Below, piece after piece: positions 16,075 through 24,870 of a stretch of 64,000 bases of DNA. The position numbers were made by a program, and so were the translations under genes. This DNA is from an uncultured Flavobacteriaceae bacterium. Lineage in GTDB: Bacteria; Bacteroidota; Bacteroidia; Flavobacteriales; Flavobacteriaceae. Within the stretch, counting starts at the first letter, position 1. Every line of letters begins with the position of its first letter. The notes under the pieces are model-generated. The model did not search any database. It was not told the DNA's origin and saw only the letters and a program-made list of their open reading frames with translations. The DNA lies in the NCBI GenBank assembly GCA_947500435.1, contig CANMRV010000003.1, positions 665,271-729,270 of the forward strand, in the 5' to 3' direction.

Positions 16075-16404
16075 CTATAGTTGTTCCTTGATTTTGGAAA
16101 GCTCCACTTTGATGCGCTCTAACTTTGCAATGATTTCAAAGTTATCAAGTGTCTTCTTTTTATTTTCCTTCAGATGTGTTTTTGCTCCTTCTAATGTAAA
16201 GCCTCTTTCTTTGACTAGGTGATAGATAAGCTGTAGATTTTTAATATCTTCAGGAGTAAACTTTCGATTGCCTTTTGCATTTTTCTTAGGCTTAAGTGCA
16301 TCAAACTCTTTTTCCCAAAAACGTATCAGTGAGGTGTTCACTCCGAAGGCTTTAGCGACTTCGCCAATACCATAATATCGTTTTTCAGGTAGCTCTATAT
16401 GCAT
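16075..16404 (-). CDS. MerR-family transcriptional regulator
   Basis: 109 residues. The N-terminal winged helix (YYGIGEVAKAFGVNTSLIRFWEKEFDALKPKKNAKGNRKF, residues about 9-50) is a typical MerR DNA-binding domain, followed by a helical dimerisation segment (residues 75-109). There is no room for a separate effector-binding domain, so it is a short MerR of the HTH-only type common in this phylum. Its start codon overlaps the stop of the upstream M23 peptidase gene, which ties it to that gene's expression. Targets are unknown. Confidence 0.9.
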   Translation of the reverse strand: MHIELPEKRYYGIGEVAKAFGVNTSLIRFWEKEFDALKPKKNAKGNRKFTPEDIKNLQLIYHLVKERGFTLEGAKTHLKENKKKTLDNFEIIAKLERIKVELSKIKEQL

Positions 16405-17381
16405 TAATCGAGTGATTGATTTTCTTGGTTCGCGTATTTCAGCATATTTTCAAATTCCTTCAGGGATAAACTTCCATAATAGAAATTGATAGGGTTAATC
16501 CGTTCTTTGTCCTTAAAAACTTCGTAGTGTAAATGGGGAGCCTCTGACCGACCTGTGCTTCCCACAAAACCGATAAGATCGCCACGTTTTACCTTTTGAC
16601 CTCTCTTCACATTGTACTTGCTCAAATGTGCATAAAGACTCATGTAGCCATACCCATGATCGATACGAATGTGCTTTCCATAACCAGAAGAGTTATTATC
16701 CGCACGAGTGATTTTTCCATCCCCAGAGGCGTAAATAGGCGTTCCTCTTGGTGCCGTAAAGTCCATGCCACGGTGCATTTTACGTGCTTTGGTGAATGGG
16801 TCTGAACGATAACCATAACCTGAAGCCATACGTGTCAATTCCTCATTGTTTATGGGCTGAATAGCAGGTATTGCTGCTAAAAGCTTTTCTTTTTCTTTGG
16901 CCAATAAGGCAATTTCTTCTAAGGATTTGGATTGTATCGCCATTTGTTTTTTGATAATATCCAAACGTTTGGTAGTGGCAATAACCATTTCAGAGTTATT
17001 AAATCCCTCTAATGATTTATAACGATTGATTCCACCAAAACCAGCACGACGCTGTTCTTCGGGAATGGGGTTTGCTTCAAAATACAAACGGTAAATATTA
17101 TTATCACGATCTTCGATGTTTGCCAAAACCTCTTCAATTTGTTGCATTTTTTTATCTAACAACTCAAACTGAAGCTCGTAATTCTTCAACTCACGGTTTA
17201 AAGAAAGCTCACGAGGTGTATTCACCAAACTGGTATTCAAGAGTAAAATCAAGCAGAAAAGTCCGAAAAGTGCAGAACCCAAAACGAAAAGTCCAATATT
17301 ACGATAGCGTCTTGACTTCTTCGGCTCTATCTTTCGATAGGAGAGTGTATCAGGATCGTAATAGTACTTTACTTTAGACAT
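16404..17381 (-). CDS. M23-family metallopeptidase (LytM domain)
   Basis: 325 residues with one N-terminal transmembrane helix (residues about 29-50), a coiled coil (about 60-170) and a C-terminal LytM domain. Zinc-binding and catalytic motifs are complete: GMDFTAPRGTP preceded by HRG (His and Asp ligands), HLH in SEAPHLHYEV, and GYGYMSLYAHLSKY. It should cut peptidoglycan cross-links or activate an amidase, as M23 coiled-coil proteins do in cell division. The gene is divergent from alaS and leads a five-gene operon through MerR, LemA and two TPM genes. Confidence 0.93.
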   Translation of the reverse strand: MSKVKYYYDPDTLSYRKIEPKKSRRYRNIGLFVLGSALFGLFCLILLLNTSLVNTPRELSLNRELKNYELQFELLDKKMQQIEEVLANIEDRDNNIYRLYFEANPIPEEQRRAGFGGINRYKSLEGFNNSEMVIATTKRLDIIKKQMAIQSKSLEEIALLAKEKEKLLAAIPAIQPINNEELTRMASGYGYRSDPFTKARKMHRGMDFTAPRGTPIYASGDGKITRADNNSSGYGKHIRIDHGYGYMSLYAHLSKYNVKRGQKVKRGDLIGFVGSTGRSEAPHLHYEVFKDKERINPINFYYGSLSLKEFENMLKYANQENQSLD

Positions 17382-17480
17382 GAATGTATTTTACCTATTT
17401 TTGTGTCTATTTTACAGAACAAACAAATATAAAAATTGTTTTGTATAAATAGTTAAAATTTGTAAAACTTACCAGTTTAT

Positions 17481-20096
17481 ATGACTTCCAAAGAACTCAG
17501 GAATCAATTTCTAGACTTTTTTAAGGAAAAAAGCCACAAAATCGTGCCATCTGCACCAATGGTAATCAAAGATGATCCAACCCTGATGTTCACCAATGCA
17601 GGTATGGTTCCGTTTAAGGAATTTTTCTTGGGTAATAGCGCTATTCAGAATCCTCGTGTAGCGGACACTCAGAAATGCCTTCGTGTTAGTGGTAAGCACA
17701 ATGATTTGGAAGAAGTCGGAAAAGACACCTACCACCATACCATGTTCGAAATGTTGGGCAACTGGAGTTTTGGTGATTACTTCAAAAAAGAGGCCATCGC
17801 TTGGGCTTGGGAATTCCTAACTGAGATTTGCAAAATAGATAAAGACAGTTTATATGTTTCTGTTTTTGAAGGCAGCGATGATGCCGATAATTTGGAGATG
17901 GATTCTGAAGCTTTTGATTTGTGGAAAGCTATTGTTCCCGAAGACCGAATTATCATGGGCAACAAGAAGGATAATTTCTGGGAAATGGGTGACCAAGGAC
18001 CATGCGGACCATGTTCTGAGATTCACGTTGACATTCGTTCTGTGGAAGAAAAAGCAAAAGTTTCCGGTGCGTCTTTGGTGAATGAAGACCATCCGCTCGT
18101 AGTGGAAATCTGGAATCTAGTTTTCATGCAGTACAACCGTAAGGCAGATGGAAAATTGGAATCTCTACCAGCAAAACATGTGGATACGGGAATGGGTTTC
18201 GAACGCCTTTGTATGGCATTGCAAGGTGTGGAGTCCAATTATGATACTGACGTTTTTACACCGATTATTCGCGAAATTGAAACGATTACGAATTCCGACT
18301 ACGGAAAAAAAGAAGAAATAGATATAGCGATTCGTGTAATTGCTGACCATATTCGTGCGGTTTCTTTTTCCATAGCTGATGGCCAGTTGCCAAGTAATAC
18401 AGGTGCCGGTTATGTAATTCGAAGAATTCTAAGGAGAGCCATCCGTTATGGCTTCACGTTTTTAGATACCAAGCAACCGTTTATGTATCGTTTGGTGAAT
18501 GTATTGTCTGGTGTTATGGGTGATGCTTTCCCAGAACTGAAGCAACAAAAACAATTGATCGAGAATGTCATTAAGGAGGAAGAGCATTCCTTTTTAAATA
18601 CCTTGGAGCAAGGTCTAGTGCTTCTAGACAGTATTATTTCAAATACCAAAGGGAAAATAGTCGATGGTCGAAAAGCTTTCGAGTTGTATGATACCTACGG
18701 ATTTCCGATTGACTTAACGGCATTAATTCTTGGCGAAAAGGGATATGCTTTGGATGAAAAAGGTTTCGAAGCCGCCATGCAAGAGCAGAAGAATCGCTCG
18801 AAATCTGCGTCCGCCACATCAAAAGAAGATTGGACGATTCTAACTGATGATGTAGAACAGGAATTTGTTGGTTATGACCTTTTAGAAGCAAACGTCAATC
18901 TGGTAAAGTACCGAAAGATAACTTCCAAGAAGGATGGAGAACAGTATCAAATGGTTTTCAATTTGACACCATTTTATGCTGAAGGTGGAGGTCAAGTAGG
19001 GGATAAGGGGTATTTAGAAACACCTAACGGAGATGTGGTTTACATCGTTGACACCAAAAAGGAGAACAATGAAATCGTTCATTTCTCGAAAAACCTTCCC
19101 AAGAAAACTGACGGAACATTCAAAGCGGTAGTTGACAAAAAACAACGCCAACGAACGGAAGCAAATCATACCGCTACGCATTTGTTGCATCAGGCCTTAC
19201 GCGAGGTTTTAGGAACTCATGTGGAGCAAAAAGGTTCGGCAGTACATTCGAAATATTTGCGATTCGATTTCTCTCATTTTTCCAAATTGACTGTTGATGA
19301 ACTTCGAGCTGTAGAGAATTTTGTGAATGCTAGAATTGAGGGTCAACTTCCTTTTGAGGAAAATAGAAATGTGCCTATGGAGCAGGCATTAAATGAAGGT
19401 GCAATGGCGTTGTTTGGTGAGAAATACGGAGATGCTGTGAGAACTGTTCGCTTTGGGCAATCCATAGAACTTTGCGGCGGTACTCATGTGAAGAATACTG
19501 CTGATATTTGGCATTTCAAGATTAAATCGGAAGGTGCAGTTGCTGCAGGAATCAGAAGAATTGAAGCGATTACTTCAGATGCTGTAAAAGACTTCTATTT
19601 TGAGAATAATAGAATGCTTTACGAAATAAAGGATGTTTTGAATAATGCACAAGACCCCTTAAAAGCGGTTTCTGCATTGCAAGAAGAAAACGCTAAATTG
19701 AAGAAAGAAGTCGAACAACTTTTAAAAGATAAAGCCAAGAACCTCAAAGGGGAATTGGCTAACGAATTGGAAGACTTCAATGGAATTCAATTCTTAGCTA
19801 AAAAAGTAGATTTAGATGCCGCAGGAATCAAAGACCTTTCTTTCGAAATGGGGCAAAACAAAGACAATCTGTTTTTACTCTTCGGAACGGAACAAAACGG
19901 AAAAGCTTTGCTTTCTTGTTATATATCAAAAGAGCTAGTCGCATCTAAAGACTTAAATGCTGGAACCATCGTTCGTGAGCTCGGAAAATACATTCAAGGT
20001 GGTGGTGGTGGACAGCCTTTCTTTGCCACCGCTGGAGGTAAGAACCCAGCAGGTCTTAACGATGCTTTAGAAATGGCTAAGGATTATTTAAACTAA
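17481..20096 (+). CDS. alaS: Alanyl-tRNA synthetase
   Basis: 871 residues, full length. It contains the class II catalytic core (residues 1-250, with [14 protein letters not shown] and the [16 protein letters not shown] motif), and the editing domain with zinc-binding [12 protein letters not shown] (around residue 560) and CGGTHV (around 660). The C-terminal coiled coil and DHHA1-like domain end with [19 protein letters not shown]. It charges tRNA-Ala and hydrolyses Ser-tRNA-Ala and Gly-tRNA-Ala. The leader between the divergent M23 gene and the ATG is A/T-rich and about 100 bases long. Confidence 0.98.
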   Translation: MTSKELRNQFLDFFKEKSHKIVPSAPMVIKDDPTLMFTNAGMVPFKEFFLGNSAIQNPRVADTQKCLRVSGKHNDLEEVGKDTYHHTMFEMLGNWSFGDYFKKEAIAWAWEFLTEICKIDKDSLYVSVFEGSDDADNLEMDSEAFDLWKAIVPEDRIIMGNKKDNFWEMGDQGPCGPCSEIHVDIRSVEEKAKVSGASLVNEDHPLVVEIWNLVFMQYNRKADGKLESLPAKHVDTGMGFERLCMALQGVESNYDTDVFTPIIREIETITNSDYGKKEEIDIAIRVIADHIRAVSFSIADGQLPSNTGAGYVIRRILRRAIRYGFTFLDTKQPFMYRLVNVLSGVMGDAFPELKQQKQLIENVIKEEEHSFLNTLEQGLVLLDSIISNTKGKIVDGRKAFELYDTYGFPIDLTALILGEKGYALDEKGFEAAMQEQKNRSKSASATSKEDWTILTDDVEQEFVGYDLLEANVNLVKYRKITSKKDGEQYQMVFNLTPFYAEGGGQVGDKGYLETPNGDVVYIVDTKKENNEIVHFSKNLPKKTDGTFKAVVDKKQRQRTEANHTATHLLHQALREVLGTHVEQKGSAVHSKYLRFDFSHFSKLTVDELRAVENFVNARIEGQLPFEENRNVPMEQALNEGAMALFGEKYGDAVRTVRFGQSIELCGGTHVKNTADIWHFKIKSEGAVAAGIRRIEAITSDAVKDFYFENNRMLYEIKDVLNNAQDPLKAVSALQEENAKLKKEVEQLLKDKAKNLKGELANELEDFNGIQFLAKKVDLDAAGIKDLSFEMGQNKDNLFLLFGTEQNGKALLSCYISKELVASKDLNAGTIVRELGKYIQGGGGGQPFFATAGGKNPAGLNDALEMAKDYLN

Positions 20097-20121
20097 ATTC
20101 ATCGGGTCGTTTTTGCCTTTT

Positions 20122-20943
20122 CTATTCCCAAACTGAATTCTTCAGCCATTCAATGGCATCATCTAAATAGGGCAAATATTCACAGGGAACCGAGTGTGTT
20201 AATCCAATAGCTTTTATCAAAGTTATATCACTACCAGCACCAGTCGATAGTTCTACAGCTGATTCTGTGTTGGTAAAAGGAAAAAGCGCATCCAGTTCAC
20301 CTTGTATGACATATAAAGGAATCTCGGTTTTTTGAAGAATTCCATTTTCATATGACAAGCCGTAGGCCGTTGCCATTGGAATGCCCGCTGAAAAAAGTTC
20401 GGGATGTGTATCGGAAAAAAACCAGCTGCCATTACCTCCATCACTATAACCAACCACAACTACTCTGTCAGGATCAACATTAAGATATTTTATGGCAAAA
20501 TTCACTAGGTGGACCACCTGTGATTCGTTGGACGGATCATACCACAAAAGGCCTTTAGAATTTGGACTTAAAATGTACGCTTTTGTGTTTTCCAAGGCAG
20601 GTTCAATCAAACAAGCTGTATTCTTGTGGGCATCATCCCGCGGAGTAAGTGCCCCACCATGAAGATTAACAAAAAGAGGTACCAATTCATTGTTTGATAT
20701 TTCGGGTGAAATCAATCTAAAATCCCATGTCTGATTATTTGCAATAGTTAGTGAAAAGTCATTTACGCCTGTTTGCACTGAAAGTTTGGAAAAGTCGTTT
20801 TCAATTTGTTCAATTGTCAACGCAGGAAATTCTATAGTATCAGGTGCTGGAGCAGTTTCATTATCCAAAAAACTATCGCTGCATCCTACAAGGCACCAAA
20901 TTAGTGCTAAGATTGATAAGGCTCCCTTTATTCTATATTTCAT
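20122..20943 (-). CDS. Lipoprotein alpha/beta-hydrolase (esterase/phospholipase-like)
   Basis: 273 residues. The lipoprotein signal ends LVGC, Cys21. The body is an alpha/beta hydrolase: oxyanion region VNLHGGAL, nucleophile elbow VVGYSDGGNG (the Gly-x-Ser-x-Gly serine), an acid candidate in QGELDALFPF, and His in GLTHSVPCEY. The layout is that of poly(3-hydroxybutyrate)-depolymerase/phospholipase-like carboxylesterases. It acts on the cell surface or in the periplasm; the substrate is unknown. It converges with alaS, with only 25 bases between their stops. Confidence 0.85.
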   Translation of the reverse strand: MKYRIKGALSILALIWCLVGCSDSFLDNETAPAPDTIEFPALTIEQIENDFSKLSVQTGVNDFSLTIANNQTWDFRLISPEISNNELVPLFVNLHGGALTPRDDAHKNTACLIEPALENTKAYILSPNSKGLLWYDPSNESQVVHLVNFAIKYLNVDPDRVVVVGYSDGGNGSWFFSDTHPELFSAGIPMATAYGLSYENGILQKTEIPLYVIQGELDALFPFTNTESAVELSTGAGSDITLIKAIGLTHSVPCEYLPYLDDAIEWLKNSVWE

Positions 20944-21094
20944 AGCTTGTCCGACTTAAATCAAAAATATAAGATACTACATTTCTTTTTCCATTCACTT
21001 TGGAAAATTGTTAATTTAAAAAAAGCAATGGTTTTTACATTTACCTTAAAATGAAGATTAAGTTTGTATTTTATGCAGAACCGTTTTTATTGAA

Positions 21095-22057
21095 ATGCAG
21101 CTCCAAACAAAAATCACATTAAAACCAAACCAAAACCAAATTGACTATAAAAGTCTACTACTACTGTTGGGTTCCTGTTTTGCGGAAAACATTGGCGGCA
21201 AATTAGACTATTTCAAATTCCAATCCCAGCAAAACCCATTCGGAATTCTATTTCATCCTTTGACTATTGAGAAACTCATTTCAAAAGCTATTAAAAAGAA
21301 AACCTACTCAGAAGAAGATATTTTCTTTTTAAACGAACGTTGGCATTGTTTTGATGCGCATTCTGATTTAAGCAATCCGTCCAAAGAAAAATTACTTGAG
21401 GAATTAAATTCTGGTTTGGAGAAAACACACCAGCAAATCACCAGAGTAACACATGTTATAATTACGTTGGGTACTGCATGGATCTATCGAAATATAGAAA
21501 CTGACACAGTTGTTGCCAATTGCCACAAAGTACCTCAGAAGGAATTTACGAAAGAATTACTATCAATAAAAGAGATTCAAAAAAGCTTAGAAAATATTAT
21601 CAGGAGTGTTCAATCCATAAATGAAAATGCAAAGTTCATTTTTACAGTTTCTCCAGTAAGACACCTAAAAGATGGCTTCGTAGAAAATCAGAGAAGCAAA
21701 GCGCATTTGATTGCTGCAATTCATGAAGTTATTAACTCCTCCTCCCTGGGAGGGGGCTGGGGGGAGTACTACTTTCCATCCTATGAACTCATGATGGATG
21801 AACTCCGCGACTACCGTTTCTACGAAGCAGATATGGTACATCCGAACCAATTGGCCGTCGACTATATTTGGGAGAAATTTGTTGAGGTCTGGATTTCACC
21901 AACGGCACATCCCATTATGGAAAAAGTAGAAACCGTTCAAAAGGGTTTAAAACACCGTCCTTTTAATCCTGATTCGGAACAGCATCAAACTTTTATGAAA
22001 TCCCTCGAAAAGAAAATTACGTATCTTCAAGAGGAGTATCCTTCTATGAAATTTTAG
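21095..22057 (+). CDS. GSCFA-domain protein
   Basis: 320 residues. The family is named for the GSCFAENIGGKLDYFKF stretch seen here at about residues 27-45; further conserved parts are NPFGILFHPLTI, TLGTAWIYR and FTVSPVRHLKDG. The fold is SGNH-hydrolase-like, with a role perhaps in surface polysaccharide acetylation; this is family knowledge, not shown. At residues about 215-224 a run SSSLGGGWG is encoded by a G/C-rich dispersed repeat (21736-21766) that has entered the gene in frame, just before FPSYELMMDELRDYRFY. The gene reads through it intact. Confidence 0.9.
   Translation: MQLQTKITLKPNQNQIDYKSLLLLLGSCFAENIGGKLDYFKFQSQQNPFGILFHPLTIEKLISKAIKKKTYSEEDIFFLNERWHCFDAHSDLSNPSKEKLLEELNSGLEKTHQQITRVTHVIITLGTAWIYRNIETDTVVANCHKVPQKEFTKELLSIKEIQKSLENIIRSVQSINENAKFIFTVSPVRHLKDGFVENQRSKAHLIAAIHEVINSSSLGGGWGEYYFPSYELMMDELRDYRFYEADMVHPNQLAVDYIWEKFVEVWISPTAHPIMEKVETVQKGLKHRPFNPDSEQHQTFMKSLEKKITYLQEEYPSMKF
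21736..21766. repeat. Dispersed G/C-rich palindromic repeat inside GSCFA gene
   Basis: The sequence CTCCTCCTCCCTGGGAGGGG and the following GCTGGGGGGAG stand out against A/T-rich surroundings. The same word set (CCCTGG...AGGGAGGGGTGG) occurs in the intergenic repeat at 55636-55690, so it belongs to a dispersed family. Confidence 0.65.
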
Positions 22058-22058
22058 A

Positions 22059-22187
22059 CGTCTTTGCGAGGAGCGGCTAAAAAGTTCAAGTAACTAGAAG
22101 TATGATGGGACGAAGCAATCTGTAACTTTGGAACACCAAATCTGAACACAACAAACAGATTGCTTCGCTGAAATGCTCGCAAAGACG
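22059..22187. repeat. Nested inverted repeat (REP/MITE-like) downstream of GSCFA gene
   Basis: Outer arms CGTCTTTGCGAG (22059-22070) and CTCGCAAAGACG (22176-22187) enclose inner arms CGAAGCAATCTGT (22111-22123) and ACAGATTGCTTCG (22155-22167), both perfect. The words resemble the TTGCGAGGAGCGAAGCAATCTG repeat dispersed in many bacterial genomes. It is non-coding and probably an element remnant; it fills the gap before the DUF4230 gene. Confidence 0.75.
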
Positions 22188-22209
22188 AAATGGATTAAAA
22201 ATACACGAA

Positions 22210-22821
22210 TTGAAAAAAGCCCTAATTGCAATCATAGTCGTCTTAGCAGGAATCCTAATCTTTCGTTCTTGCTCAGAAGACAAAAAAGAAAAGTCCATTC
22301 TTCAAGAAAATTCGATGCTTATTCAACAGCAGATTTCTAACGTTTCAAAACTCATTGTCACCGAAGGTCATTTTGCCGAAGTATACAATTACAAAGATTC
22401 ACAAGAACTTTTCGGCCCCTTAATTACTGCAGACAAAAAAGCATTAGTCGTCGTGAATGCTGAGGTTACGGTGGCCTATGATTTAAGTGAAATAGACTTT
22501 GAAGTTGATGAGGAAAATAAAACCCTTCATATCAAAAGTATTCCCGAACCCGAGATTAAGATTAATCCTGATTTTGAATATTATGATGTTACTGCCGATT
22601 ATTTAAATCCGTTTGAAGCTTCCGATTATAAAAAAATCAAGAAAAATGTAAATGCTTCTTTGATGAAAAAGATAGAAACCTCAACTTTAAAAAGTAACGC
22701 CAAAAACCGTTTGCTAAGCGAATTGTCGAAATTCTATGTTTTGACCAATTCAATGGAGTGGAAACTAGTTTATGGAGAGCGTCCGATAAACAATTTTGAA
22801 GAACTTCAAATCATTGATTGA
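22210..22821 (+). CDS. DUF4230 family protein
   Basis: 203 residues beginning with TTG, which gives the natural signal anchor (KKALIAIIVVLAGILIFRSC). The Cys at the end of the hydrophobic stretch may be a lipobox (FRSC), otherwise the helix stays as an anchor. The mature part matches DUF4230 (KLIVTEGHFAEVYNYK, then KKALVVVNAEVTVAYDLSEIDFEVDE, and KIETSTLKSNAKNRLLSELSK), an uncharacterised exported family of Bacteroidota and Firmicutes. Its 3' end overlaps that of the convergent esterase gene by 11 bases. Confidence 0.85.
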   Translation: MKKALIAIIVVLAGILIFRSCSEDKKEKSILQENSMLIQQQISNVSKLIVTEGHFAEVYNYKDSQELFGPLITADKKALVVVNAEVTVAYDLSEIDFEVDEENKTLHIKSIPEPEIKINPDFEYYDVTADYLNPFEASDYKKIKKNVNASLMKKIETSTLKSNAKNRLLSELSKFYVLTNSMEWKLVYGERPINNFEELQIID

Positions 22822-24085
22822 GTTTTAGAAACTCATTAGCCCATTTGATATACTGTTCCCAATCATAGTCCGTGACATCATGTTTTCCTTCGCGGATGTG
22901 ATATGCTATTGATTGATGAATAGGATTGTGAACTTCTGGCATTTGATTGGCAGCAATGCCTTCCATGTCAAAAAGTTCATATACCGGTGAAGCATGGTAA
23001 GCCGATAGAAACTCTCCTTTGGGATCCGCCCATTGATCGTCTATAGCGCTCGCAACATATATAGGAGTAGGCGCTATCAAGGCTAGCAATTGATGCTGGT
23101 CAACGGGTAGTTCCTCTTCGTTATTATTATACCTTTTAAAATTGAGACAAAACCAATGTGGAAAACTAGTATTAATCACATTAATGGTTTCTCCAAACCT
23201 ACGTTTTGAAAGTGCCGCCCCTCCACAACCAGAGTCATTACTAATAACGCCTGCAAACCTTTGATCGGTGGCTCCTGCCCATAAGGCTGCTTTACCTAGA
23301 CGAGAATGACCAAACACAACCACTTTATTGGTGTCTATATTTTTGTCTTTCTCAAAATAGTCTAACGCTCTACTATAGCCAAAAGCCCAGACGGAGAGGC
23401 TTCCCCATTCATTGTTCTTGGGCTTTTCTTGCCCTTGTTCGTAAAATAATTCGTGAAGACCATCCATTAGGTCATTTTTATCTGGGTCAATTTCGCCATA
23501 GTAAATGGTTGCCAAGCCAAAGCCCCCATCTATGATTTTTTCAATGGCCCAGCGATGACTTCTCAACCCTCTCGATGCTTCCGTCAAACGATGTTCATCA
23601 ATGTTCATGGCCTCGCTGTTCATGGCCCAGGCTTCAGAAATAATTACATTTGCATCGGTGGTTATGGAATGATTCCCAAAGAAATTGTAGCCCAAGAAAA
23701 TTGGGGATGAGGTAGATTTTTTTGGAAGATAAATAAGAATAGTGAAGCTGATTGATTTTTCATTTTTTACCAAGGTCACTTCTATCTGCTTTCTTCTTGC
23801 TTTGCCGTTTAAGGCATTCTCACTCTCCTCTAAAAGCTTAAATGATATGCTATCAAGGTCACCTGGTACTTTTCCGTAGACTTTATTTTCGAAGAATTCA
23901 AAAAGCTCTGGGCGCCGTTTATTAATCCAATCATCAGAAGTAGTTATTTTTTCTCCTGCAAAGTTGGTGAGCGGATCGGGCACGGTAAACTCTGGAACTT
24001 TACTTTCTTCATAGTTGATATCAAATTGAGCGAAGGACATGGAACAGACGAAATAAAGTATTGAAAAATGGATTAAAGTTTTCAT
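22811..24085 (-). CDS. CE15-like glucuronoyl esterase
   Basis: 424 residues with a signal peptide (HFSILYFVCSMSFAQ). The alpha/beta-hydrolase core matches carbohydrate esterase family 15: VVFGHSRLGKAALWAGATDQRF (nucleophile Ser at about residue 261), the nearby NDSGCGGAALSKRR, HWFCLNFKRY, and the C-terminal HIREGKHDVTDYDW carrying the catalytic His. CE15 enzymes cut the ester between glucuronoyl groups of xylan and lignin alcohols. Marine relatives may act on algal polysaccharides, so the true substrate is open. No other polysaccharide genes are adjacent. It is probably periplasmic or surface exposed. Confidence 0.88.
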   Translation of the reverse strand: MKTLIHFSILYFVCSMSFAQFDINYEESKVPEFTVPDPLTNFAGEKITTSDDWINKRRPELFEFFENKVYGKVPGDLDSISFKLLEESENALNGKARRKQIEVTLVKNEKSISFTILIYLPKKSTSSPIFLGYNFFGNHSITTDANVIISEAWAMNSEAMNIDEHRLTEASRGLRSHRWAIEKIIDGGFGLATIYYGEIDPDKNDLMDGLHELFYEQGQEKPKNNEWGSLSVWAFGYSRALDYFEKDKNIDTNKVVVFGHSRLGKAALWAGATDQRFAGVISNDSGCGGAALSKRRFGETINVINTSFPHWFCLNFKRYNNNEEELPVDQHQLLALIAPTPIYVASAIDDQWADPKGEFLSAYHASPVYELFDMEGIAANQMPEVHNPIHQSIAYHIREGKHDVTDYDWEQYIKWANEFLKLNQ

Positions 24086-24234
24086 TTCAAACGAATTTGA
24101 GTACAGTTAAAATACTGTATTTCTATCAATTAGCTGTCTAGAATCAGTTCAATATTCCGTTAAAGTATTGCAAACGAGCATCTTCCATTGGCAAATTGTT
24201 TTTACATTCATAATGAATCAAAAAACAACAAGCC

Positions 24235-24870
24235 ATGTCAACAACAAACAACAGAAGAAATTTTTTAAAGTCAACGGGAGTTTTAGGAGCGGGATTACTT
24301 GTGCCCAATTTAAGTTTTGCACAACCTATTCAACCTACAAAAGACGGAAACGTTCATGAATTTGGAAAGCGAACTGGTTATACCAATGAAGTAAGTATTT
24401 TGGTTTCTATGATGGATTGGATGCGAGATACTGTTATAAGAGGTGTCCGAAATATTAGTCAGAAAGAATTGGATTTTCTCTTAGATGAAGATTCGAATTC
24501 GATTGGAGCAATGTTAATGCATTTAGCGGGTACAGAGCGTTATTATCAAATAGACACTTTTAAAGGTATTCCGAAGAAAGAGTTTAGCTTCGGAGTTTCC
24601 GATGAAATGTGGGATGCTGCAAGTAGTTTAGGGAATAAAGGGCGAGCCACTTTTAAAGGTAAATCACCTTTATTTTATTTGGACAAACTAGCAGAAGTAC
24701 GGGAATACTCATTAAATGAGCTTAAGAATCGCGATGACTCTTGGCTTTATGAGTCGACCAAGTTTTTTGGAAATCAACCCACAAACAACTACTGCAAATG
24801 GTTTCATGTGGTTGAGCATGAATCCAATCACAATGGTCAGATTCGTATTATCAAAAAGCGGGCAGTTTAG
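24235..24870 (+). CDS. Tat-exported DinB-family protein
   Basis: 211 residues. The leader has the twin-arginine motif NRRNFLKSTG followed by a hydrophobic run and LSFAQ, so export in folded form is likely. The body is a DinB four-helix bundle (MMDWMRDTVIRGVRNISQ, MLMHLAGTERYYQI, and HVVEHESNHNGQIRIIKK), with the metal-binding His residues in LAGTER..., VEHE and NHNGQ. DinB-like proteins bind divalent metal and may transfer thiols; the reaction here is unknown. Its stop overlaps the convergent hydroxylase gene end by four bases. Confidence 0.87.
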   Translation: MSTTNNRRNFLKSTGVLGAGLLVPNLSFAQPIQPTKDGNVHEFGKRTGYTNEVSILVSMMDWMRDTVIRGVRNISQKELDFLLDEDSNSIGAMLMHLAGTERYYQIDTFKGIPKKEFSFGVSDEMWDAASSLGNKGRATFKGKSPLFYLDKLAEVREYSLNELKNRDDSWLYESTKFFGNQPTNNYCKWFHVVEHESNHNGQIRIIKKRAV

